Source: Gemmatimonadaceae bacterium (GTDB taxonomy: Bacteria; Gemmatimonadota; Gemmatimonadetes; Gemmatimonadales; Gemmatimonadaceae). Taken from it: 5,285 bases of DNA. The notes under the pieces were generated by a model. That model was not told where the DNA came from. It ran no database searches and was given only the letters and a program-made list of their open reading frames with translations. The translations under genes were made by a program, and so were the position numbers. Numbering within the stretch: the stretch's first letter is position 1; every line of letters starts with the position of its first letter. Positions 1-5,285 of the stretch are shown piece after piece. Location: positions 1 to 5,285 of the forward strand of contig JADGGM010000267.1 in the NCBI GenBank assembly GCA_019689955.1. Direction: 5' to 3'.

Positions 1-59
1 GCGCCGGCCCGCCCGGGCGGGGCCGCGGCGGCGCGGGGGGGCGGCCGGGGGCGCGCGCG
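1..59. other. G/C-only low-complexity left edge, probably unreliable sequence
   Basis: This stretch contains only G and C, with runs of G up to 7 long and a GCGCGC alternation. It lies where the upstream part of the M48 peptidase should be. Its translation in the peptidase frame is only Ala, Gly, Pro and Arg and resembles no M48 sequence. Recognisable protein (Ala-Pro-His-Arg followed by VLLND) starts only around position 63-75. The most economical reading is degraded sequence at a contig end. A true low-complexity linker is possible but less likely. Confidence 0.6.
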
Positions 60-1627
60 CCCGCGCCGCACCGCGTGCTGCTCAACGACCAGATGAACGC
101 CGCGGTCTCGCAGGTGCCGCGACTCGGTATCTTCGGGTGGCACCGCAACTACCTCATCCTTGGCCTCCCACTCCTCGCGGCGCTCACCCCCGACCAGTTT
201 CGCGCGGTGCTCGCGCACGAGTTCGGGCACCTCTCGCGCGCGCACGCCCGCTTCACGAATTGGATCTACCGCGTCCGCTGCACGTGGGCGCAGGTGGCGG
301 CGACGATCGCGCAGCAGCGCTCGGTGCTGGGGTCGATCCTGGTCAACCGCTTCGTGCGGTGGTACGCGCCGTACTTCGGCGCGTACTCGTTCGTCCTCGC
401 GCGCGCGCACGAGTACGAGGCCGACGGGACCAGCGCCGCCGTCGTGGGGCGCGAGACCGCCGCATCGGCGTTGGTCGCGTTGGCGGTGCGTGGCCGATAC
501 GCGCGGGACCATCTCTGGGCTCGGGTGGTCGCGCGCGCGGCCGACGAGCCGGAACCGCCGCGCGCGGCGTTCGTGAGCCTGGTGCGGGAGATGCCGGCGG
601 AGGTCCCACGCGACGCGGCCGACGCCTGGGTCGCCGCGGCGCTGCGCGAGCAGGCGGACCTGAGCGACTCTCACCCGGCGCTCTCGGCACGCCTCGCCGC
701 GCTCGGCGCGCTCCCGGAGGACCCGGCGGCGGTCGCCGCGCTCGCCGAGCAGGTCGCGCGCCCGATCGATCCTGCGGAGACGGCGGCCGCGCGCTACCTC
801 GGCGCGCTCGCCGGACGAGCGGCCGAGGAGCTCGACGCGCAGTGGCGCAACGCGGTCGCGGCGCGGTGGAAGGACCACCACCGGCACCTCACGCAGGCGC
901 GCCAGGGACTCCGCGAGCTCGCTGCGATCGCCGCGAGCCGCCCCCTCACTACCGACGAGCGATTCCGGCAAGCCGACTGGACCGAAGATGTCGAGGGGAG
1001 CGATGCCGCGTTCCCCCTGGTCGCCGCGCTCGTGCAGGACGCGCCGCGCCACGCGTCCGCGTGCTTCATGCTCGGCCGTCTCCTGCTGGCGCGCGGGGAT
1101 GACGCAGGGATCGAGTACCTGGAGCGCGTCATGGAGATCGATCCCGACGCGATCGCGCCGGCGGCGGCGCTGGTCGCCGCGCATCTGCGCCGCACGGGGC
1201 GTGCGCAGGACGCGATCGCCTACGAGGCCCGCGTCGAGGCGGCGGCGACGGAGTCCGCGGCCGCGGCCGCGGAGCGGCAGAGCTTCTCCCCCAGGGACCG
1301 CGCGGTACCCGCCGAGGTCGACGAGTCGGTGCGCGCGCAGCTCCGCGAGCAGTTGGCGCGGTACCCGCAGGTCGGGCGCGCCTGGTTTGCGCGGAAGGTG
1401 ACCAAGCACGCCCCGGGGCGCCCGTTCTACCTGCTCGGGATCGCGCGCGCCGAACCGTGGTGGCGCTACGTGTCCGAGGGGTCGAACAACTACCTCGTCC
1501 GCAAGCTCGTGTCGTGGAGGAGCTGGCGCTCCCCGGGGAGACGCTGGTGTTCGTGCTCACGCGCAAGCGCCGCGCGCTCAAGCGCATCCTCCGCCGCGTG
1601 CCGAACGCCGAGGTCTACCGGCGCTGA
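1..1627 (+). CDS. M48 family metallopeptidase with TPR-like C-terminal half (5' partial, frameshifted near the 3' end)
   Basis: Zinc-dependent endopeptidase of the M48 (Ste24/HtpX-like) family; such proteins are usually membrane-anchored. Residues are numbered from the GTG at 75. That codon is an internal Val, not a start: the frame stays open to the window edge, so the N-terminus and any membrane helices are missing. The stretch LGIFGWHRNYLILGLPLL (17-34) leads into the zinc motif HEFGH (48-52; positions 216-230), giving two His ligands and the catalytic Glu. The third ligand is expected at E113 in HEYEAD (positions 411-425). A TPR-like helical repeat follows at about 327-360 (FMLGRLLLARGDD ... 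MEIDPDA), with a second, weaker one to about 395. Near 1509-1514 the frame is lost. Two surplus bases (or one missing) separate KLV from the rest of the C-terminus, VEELALPGETLVFVL...VPNAEVYRR, which ends at the TGA at 1625-1627. This tail resembles what I recall of the family, so the break is probably a sequence error. The substrate is unknown. The gene is convergent with the mannosidase gene. Confidence 0.88.
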
Positions 1628-1631
1628 CCGC

Positions 1632-4347
1632 TCACCGCACGAGGATCGTCACCACCGCGCGCGGCCCCGCGGTGAGCTCCACCGTGTGCCCGGCGTGGCG
1701 CGCCGGCTCCACCGGCGTCTCGTCGAGTCGCGCCAGATACGCCTCGAGCACCGGGAAGCCGCAGTGCCAGCGCCCCTCCACCACCCGGTCGGTGAGGTTC
1801 ACGCAGCGGAGCACCGTCCAGTCGCCCGCCGTGCTCTCCGTGCACGTGGAGAACGCGAGCCCCTCCCCCTCCAGCGCCACCCCGGCGACGTCCGGCGGCA
1901 CGGCGAGCGCGGACCGGAGGGTGACGCCGGCGAGCGGGAGGAGCACGTCGTCGCTCACCCGCTCGATGAGGTCGATCGTCTCCGGGGTGCGCGGGCCGTG
2001 CGGGAAGACGGCGAAGCACGCCTCGAACGGCCCGAGCGACTGCGCGCCTGGCGTGGGCGATGGCCACCCCGCGTGCCCCGGGCGCTCGCGGAGATCGTTG
2101 CGCGACAGCTCGCCCACCGCGCGCACGAGGGTGATGGCCACCTGCCCCGTGCGCATGGCCTCGTACTCGGCGAGCCCGTCGCTGTAGATGGTCACCCCCC
2201 GCTCCGGCGTCGCGAGCGTCACGTAGCGCGCGAGCGGCGCCGTGGGGGGCGGGTCCTCGGTGCGCGCCGGCGGAGGGACGATCGGCTCGCGGCGCACGGG
2301 GCCGAACGCCGCGTCGGCCCACACCTCCGCGTCGGCGAGCCCCGTGGCGAGCACGAGGCGGAGGCGATGGTCGCGACACCGGTTCTCCCCCCACACGCGG
2401 AGCGCGAGCGCGCGCGCCCCCGCATCGAGCGTGAGCGCGACGTTCACGAGCAGCGGCTCGGTGACTGTGGAGCGGCCGCGCCGCGTCGTCTCCACCGGAA
2501 CGTCGAGGCGCCAGACCATCGTCAGCTCCCCGCGCAACGGGCCGGCGTGGCTCACGTGCATCCCCACGAACACCCCGGGGCGCATCACCGGCGGGCGCGG
2601 CGACGGCGTGTACAGGTCCCCGACGTCGCCCACATCTTCAAACGCGACGAGCGAGAAGATCGACGTCTCCTGCTCCAGCGCGTCGAGGCGCACGGCGCCC
2701 GAGGCATCGACCGCGACGTGCAGGATCCCGTTGTCCATCCACAGATCGCCCACGCGCACCGGCTCCGGGACCACGGGGCGGGCGTCGGTCACGTCGTCGA
2801 TCGTGAGGGCGGTGGTGCCGTAGGCGGGCACCGGGGGGATCCACGCGACGACGCGCGCGACGTCGACCAGGTCGTCGTCCGGGTAGTGGATGGGCGACTC
2901 GGTGCGCTCGTGGCGCACGTCGTCGTGGAGCACCTGCATGGGGACGCTCCCCTGGGCGAGCGAGAACGGCACCGGCGGGCGCGGGGTGCTGGTCACCGTC
3001 CCGGAGCCCGGGCCGACGGGGACGTGCTGGCGGAAGCGCGCGACGAGCAGCTCGGCGACGCCGCCGCGCGGCCGCGCGGCGCGGTTGCGCACGATGACGA
3101 CGGGACGCCACGCCTCCGGAGTGAGGCGCGCGCGCACGCGGTCGTGGCCGACGAGGTCGAGCAGCGCATCCTCGCGGAGGCCGCGCGCCTGCGCTTCGGC
3201 ATCGTCGAGGCGCGCGTCCATCGCGCGCGCGACGTCGTCGATGGAGCAGCCGCACAGCGTGTCGTGCGGGTGGCAGAGGAGGAGCGCCTTCCACGCCGCG
3301 GCGAGGAGCGGCGCGCGCGTGCGCCCGCCGAGCCGCCTCACGAGCGCGGCCCACGGCTCCACGTCGCGCACGAGCAGCCGCTCCACGCGGGCGTTGCGCC
3401 GCTTCTGATGTGCGCGCGTGCCGAAGGTCCCCTGGAGGGTCCACGTGTAGCCGTAGGACGCGCGGAGCTCCCCGCTCACGGTGGGGAGCGGGGCCGCGCG
3501 GGCGCGCCGCTCGAGGTCCTCGACGAAGGCCCGGAGCGTGCTCCGGCGCACCCGCGCCGGGAACGCGGCGCGGGCGAGCGCCTCGGCGGCGGGCGCCCCC
3601 GGGGGGGGCGCGGGGGGGGGGGGGGCGCCGGGGGGGGGCCCGCGCCAGGTTGGGCTGGCGCGCGTGGTGGTCCGCGCCGTTCAGGAGGAGGGTGACGCCG
3701 AGCGACGCGCGCGGGGCGAGCACGTCGCGGATGCGCGCCCACCGCTCGGCCGCGGCCGCGGCGTCCACGGGGAGGCTCGCGCCGAACTCGTAGCCGTCGG
3801 GCGGGAGGTGGTAGAGCAGCGCCACCGTGCCGTCGGGGGCGCACCAGCGCACCGTGTCCCCCGGGGGCCACGCCGGCCCGCCATATCCCCGCCACAGCAC
3901 GATCGCCGCGCAGCCGAAGCCCGCAGCGAGCACGGGGAGCATGGCAGGGTGCCCGAACGCGTCCGGAGAGTAGAGCGCCGCCGGCGGCTCCGCGCCCAGC
4001 GCGCGCACCGTGGCACGGCCGATGAGCAGGTTGCGAACGAGCGCCTCGGCCGAGGGGATCAGCTCGTCCGCGAGCACGTACCAGGGCCCCGCTTCCAGCG
4101 ACCCGTTCGCGAGCCGCGCCGCGAGCGCCGCGCGCCGGTCCGGACGCACGGCGAGATAGTCGTCGAGGACGACCGCTTGCCCATCGAGCAGGAAGGGCTC
4201 GGATGCCGCCTGCGACTCATCGAGCAGTTCATCGATGAGCGCGACCAGGCGCTGCCGGAAGCGTCCGGCGGGGAGATACCACTCGCGGTCCCAGTGCGTG
4301 TGCGCGACCAGGTGCACCACGAGCGGAGGAGAAGAGACGGGCGTCAT
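1632..4347 (-). CDS. GH38 alpha-mannosidase, MngB-like (frame interrupted at a poly-G block)
   Basis: Glycoside hydrolase family 38, a zinc-dependent retaining alpha-mannosidase that releases alpha-linked mannose. From the ATG at 4347 the N-terminus reads HTHWDREWY (residues 16-24), with zinc ligands H18 and D20. LDGQ (54-57), GPWY (87-90) and RNLLIG (105-110) follow, as in E. coli MngB. YSPDAFGH (126-133) carries the nucleophile and third zinc ligand D129, and LLLNGADHH (220-228) comes after. The frame then breaks in the G tract at 3596-3642 (net one surplus or two missing bases). It resumes as GAPAAEALARAAF (from about 3599), then GELRASYGYTW, and HPHDTLCGCSIDDVA, whose second His (codon 3264-3266) is the fourth zinc ligand. 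The C-terminal half is the long beta-sandwich region, ending LVR then TGA at 1632-1634. The total is about 905 codons, close to MngB at about 877. No signal peptide is visible, so it is probably cytoplasmic. An in-frame TGA directly abuts the ATG, which fixes the upstream limit. No clear Shine-Dalgarno precedes it. The exact substrate (mannosylglycerate, manno-oligosaccharides or other) cannot be read from the sequence. Confidence 0.92.
3596..3642. repeat. Poly-G/C low-complexity block causing the mannosidase frameshift
   Basis: On the plus strand this block holds G runs of 8 (3601-3608), 14 (3612-3625) and 9 (3630-3638), preceded by CCCCC and separated by a few C/G bases. It sits exactly where the mannosidase reading frame switches, between N-L-A (ending 3643) and G-A-P-A-A-E-A-L (from about 3599). 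Translation through it on the minus strand gives only Pro, Arg, Ala and Gly. Runs of G this long are not found elsewhere in the window, except more weakly at the left edge. They are typical of base-calling or assembly failure in high-GC DNA, although a real G-rich tract cannot be excluded. Confidence 0.75.
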
Positions 4348-4357
4348 TCAATGGCCA

Positions 4358-4385
4358 GGCAGTCCGGCAAAGCTGCCAGCCTGCC
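4358..4385 (-). promoter_or_regulatory. Imperfect hairpin just upstream of the mannosidase start codon
   Basis: GGCAG (4358-4362) pairs with CTGCC (4381-4385), and an inner GGCA (4366-4369) pairs with TGCC (4374-4377) around a 4-base loop; a 3x3 internal loop separates the stems. On the minus strand the structure ends 10 bases before the ATG at 4347, so it occupies the place of a ribosome binding site, and none is recognisable there. It has no T tract, so it is not a typical intrinsic terminator. A role in translation control is inference; in DNA this G+C-rich a short hairpin can arise by chance. Confidence 0.3.
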
Positions 4386-4418
4386 CGACTGCGCGCAACG
4401 GCTGCTCCACACCGCGGG

Positions 4419-4448
4419 GGAGCGAGGCCCAGGCGGGCGCCCCGCTCC
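4419..4448 (-). terminator. Possible GC-rich hairpin downstream of the small membrane protein gene
   Basis: GGAGCG (4419-4424) and CGCTCC (4443-4448) form a 6-bp stem. The enclosed 18 bases contain the palindrome GGGCGCCC (4435-4442). The hairpin begins 18 bases after the stop codon of the minus-strand small gene, where a terminator or attenuator before the mannosidase would fit. No run of T follows on the minus strand, so intrinsic termination is doubtful and the structure may be chance. Confidence 0.2.
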
Positions 4449-4466
4449 AGCCCCGCGCCGCACCAT

Positions 4467-4616
4467 CTAGACGGCCGGTCGCCCCGTCACCAGACGCCAG
4501 ATCACGGCGATGATCGCCAACACCAGCAGGATGTGAATGAGACCGCCGCCCACGTGGACGACGGCGAAGCCGAGCAGCCAGAGAATGAAGAGGATGATCG
4601 CAATCGTCCACAGCAT
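4467..4616 (-). CDS. Small lmo0937-family-like membrane protein (49 aa)
   Basis: A 49-residue peptide that is nearly all hydrophobic and forms two membrane-spanning segments. The first is MLWTIAIILFILWLLGFAVV (1-20). A short H-V-G-G-G turn (21-25) follows, then a second helix, LIHILLVLAIIAVIW (26-40), and a short RLVTGRPAV tail. The MLWTI start, the Gly-rich turn and the IHILL core are characteristic of the lmo0937 family of small bacterial membrane proteins, whose function is not established. The ATG at 4616 is supported by GGAG at 4623-4626 with a 6-base spacer, and the gene ends with TAG (4467-4469). It is on the same strand as the mannosidase, 119 bp upstream, and is divergent from the DedA gene. 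Longer starts in this frame have no family-like sequence and are rejected. A better Shine-Dalgarno with an ATG in another frame lies 25 bases further upstream. Confidence 0.82.
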   Translation of the reverse strand: MLWTIAIILFILWLLGFAVVHVGGGLIHILLVLAIIAVIWRLVTGRPAV

Positions 4617-4622
4617 GGGCAG

Positions 4623-4626
4623 CTCC
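4623..4626 (-). promoter_or_regulatory. Ribosome binding site of the 49-aa membrane protein
   Basis: On the minus strand GGAG is followed by a 6-base spacer (CTGCCC) and the ATG at 4616. This spacing is normal. It decides in favour of the short 49-residue product, which begins exactly where the family's MLWT start is expected. Confidence 0.55.
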
Positions 4627-4649
4627 GCGAAAGGGTCGCATGACGTGCA

Positions 4650-4655
4650 CCTCCT
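4650..4655 (-). promoter_or_regulatory. Strong Shine-Dalgarno AGGAGG serving an alternative-frame ATG at 4641
   Basis: This is the best Shine-Dalgarno match in the window: AGGAGG, an 8-base spacer, then ATG (4641-4639, minus strand). That ATG is not in frame with the 49-residue membrane protein (offset 25 bases). It opens a 97-codon frame, beginning MRPFRGAAH, which overlaps the membrane protein gene. The frame ends in TGA at 4350-4348, touching the mannosidase ATG. The frame is Arg-rich, with roughly 74% G/C at third positions after the overlap, weaker than I expect of real genes here. The site may be a coupling leader or chance. Confidence 0.35.
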
Positions 4656-4683
4656 GGAACGCAACTCGCGTACCACCCACAGC

Positions 4684-4711
4684 CGTGCCGCGCGCGGGGG
4701 GCGGCGGCACG
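4684..4711. repeat. 8-bp perfect inverted repeat in the divergent intergenic region
   Basis: CGTGCCGC (4684-4691) and GCGGCACG (4704-4711) are perfect reverse complements around a 12-base G/C spacer. The repeat lies between the divergently transcribed small membrane protein and DedA genes, upstream of both. It could be an operator or an mRNA hairpin in either leader. No T tract follows on either strand. An 8-bp match is suggestive but not proof in such GC-rich DNA. Confidence 0.35.
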
Positions 4712-4730
4712 CGAATCGTGAGCGAAACGG

Positions 4731-4759
4731 TTGACCCGCGGCCCCTGCGTGTCGAACTT
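4731..4759 (+). promoter_or_regulatory. Weak candidate promoter for the DedA gene
   Basis: TTGACC (4731-4736) matches the sigma-70 -35 consensus at five of six bases. At 17 bases' spacing the -10 position reads GAACTT, a poor match. The element lies 42 bases upstream of the DedA ATG. Only the -35 half is persuasive. No clear promoter was seen for the minus-strand genes. Confidence 0.2.
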
Positions 4760-4792
4760 CCTGGTCTGTTCGATCGGCTCCCACACGTCCAT

Positions 4793-4797
4793 GGAGG
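4793..4797 (+). promoter_or_regulatory. Ribosome binding site of the DedA gene, with unusually short spacing
   Basis: GGAGG is followed by only three bases (CCC) before the ATG at 4801. There is no alternative in-frame start codon in the first codons downstream, and the upstream frame carries no recognisable protein. ATG 4801 therefore remains the best start despite the short spacer. Confidence 0.5.
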
Positions 4798-4800
4798 CCC

Positions 4801-5285
4801 ATGCACGGGCTCATCGACCTCTGGCACCAGCTTTCCGACGTCCAGGCCCTCGTCCAGTGGGGGGGCTACGTCGTGCTCACGGCGATCATCTTCGCCGAGA
4901 CGGGGCTCCTGATCGGCTTCTTCCTCCCCGGCGATTCGCTCCTCGTCAGCGCCGGCCTCCTGGCCGCGCACGGCACGCTGAACGTGTACCTGATGGGGCT
5001 CATCCTCTCCGTGGCCGCGATCGTCGGGGACTCGGTCGGATATGCCATGGGGCGGGCGGCGGGCCCGCGGATCTTCACGCGCGAGGACTCGCTCCTCTTC
5101 AACAAGAAACATCTCTACCGCGCCCATGCGTTCTACGAGAAACATGGGGGGAAGACGATCGTGCTCGCGCGATTCATGCCGATCATCCGGACGTTCGCCC
5201 CGGTGGTGGCCGGCGTCGCCGAGATGCGCTACCGGGATTTCGTGCTGTACAACGTGCTGGGCGGCATCGGGTGGGTCTGGGGGAT
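4801..5285 (+). CDS. DedA family (VTT domain) membrane protein, 3' partial
   Basis: The first 161 codons of a polytopic inner-membrane protein of the DedA/VTT family, open at the window edge. Known members support envelope homeostasis, proton-dependent transport or recycling of undecaprenyl phosphate. After a short amphipathic N-terminus comes the re-entrant region IIFAETGLLIGFFLPGDSLL (29-48), with E33 and D45, followed by a hydrophobic segment at about 62-84. A polar loop (85-118) follows, then ARFMPIIRTFAPVVAGV (123-139) with R124 and R130, and a hydrophobic stretch beginning at about 147. The spacing E-12-D-79-R-6-R equals that of the essential residues E39, D51, R130 and R136 that I recall for E. 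coli YqjA, which is strong support for the family. The start is ATG 4801 behind GGAGG. Full-length members are usually about 200-220 residues, so roughly 40-60 residues are missing. Substrate and paralog type cannot be assigned. Confidence 0.93.
   Translation, partial: MHGLIDLWHQLSDVQALVQWGGYVVLTAIIFAETGLLIGFFLPGDSLLVSAGLLAAHGTLNVYLMGLILSVAAIVGDSVGYAMGRAAGPRIFTREDSLLFNKKHLYRAHAFYEKHGGKTIVLARFMPIIRTFAPVVAGVAEMRYRDFVLYNVLGGIGWVWG

Noticed and set aside
3601..3638. Possible G-quadruplex from the three G runs
   Set aside because: The run pattern would permit one, but the tract coincides with a frameshift and resembles a sequencing artefact, so a structural claim is not justified.
2638..3640. Continuation of the mannosidase N-terminal frame beyond the poly-G block
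   Set aside because: The sequence becomes Arg/Pro/Ala-rich and motif-free, while the neighbouring frame carries the conserved GH38 sequence over the same DNA.
75..3695. One continuous plus-strand open frame of 1206 codons
   Set aside because: Only the part up to about 1511 is the M48 peptidase. After the frameshift it runs through antisense mannosidase DNA, gives His/Arg/Ala-rich sequence with no motif, and stays open only because stops are rare at this G+C content.
4358..4385. Hairpin as an intrinsic terminator between the small gene and the mannosidase
   Set aside because: The stems are short, the helix is interrupted and no T run follows on the minus strand. It is kept only as a possible structure near the start codon.
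4502..4792. A 96-codon minus-strand frame starting MDVWEPIEQTRKF
   Set aside because: The first 20 codons look protein-like, but there is no Shine-Dalgarno. The frame then overlaps the 49-residue membrane gene with Ser/Arg/Cys-rich sequence and ends inside it.
4866..5105. A 79-codon minus-strand open frame opposite the DedA gene
   Set aside because: It is fully antisense to a well-supported gene, with composition typical of a reverse-strand shadow and no start signal.

Overview
This is a very G+C-rich (by eye well over 70%) bacterial chromosomal fragment with tightly packed genes and strong G/C preference at third codon positions. The gene types are an M48 peptidase with a TPR-like C-terminal half, a GH38 alpha-mannosidase, a 49-residue lmo0937-type membrane peptide and a DedA membrane protein. 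Together with the base composition they would fit a soil-type lineage such as Gemmatimonadota. Myxococcota, Planctomycetota or another high-GC group cannot be excluded, because no phylogenetic marker lies in the window.

Layout: (1) 1-1627, plus strand: an M48 metallopeptidase gene without its 5' end, with a frameshift close to its 3' end. (2) 1632-4347, minus strand: a complete-length GH38 alpha-mannosidase gene convergent with the peptidase, with only 4 bp between the two stop codons. Its frame is broken at a poly-G block (3596-3642). (3) 4467-4616, minus strand: a 49-residue, two-helix membrane peptide 119 bp upstream of the mannosidase and possibly co-transcribed with it. (4) 4617-4800: a divergent intergenic region with an 8-bp inverted repeat and Shine-Dalgarno sequences facing both ways. 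(5) 4801-5285, plus strand: the first 161 codons of a DedA-family membrane protein, cut by the window edge.

Two frameshifts, one poly-G block and an abnormal G/C-only left edge suggest local sequence or assembly errors rather than dead genes. Both broken proteins continue with intact family motifs in the next frame. With the frames repaired, the peptidase keeps its HEFGH and HEYEAD zinc motifs, and the mannosidase keeps all four expected zinc/catalytic positions.

The genes do not form an obvious pathway. Two of the four encode clear integral membrane proteins; the mannosidase has no signal peptide and looks cytoplasmic. I see no mobile element, CRISPR array, tRNA or rRNA. I found no convincing undescribed system. 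The observations most worth a second look are the junction upstream of the mannosidase, where an alternative frame with the window's best Shine-Dalgarno ends in TGA directly against the ATG, and the two frameshifts.
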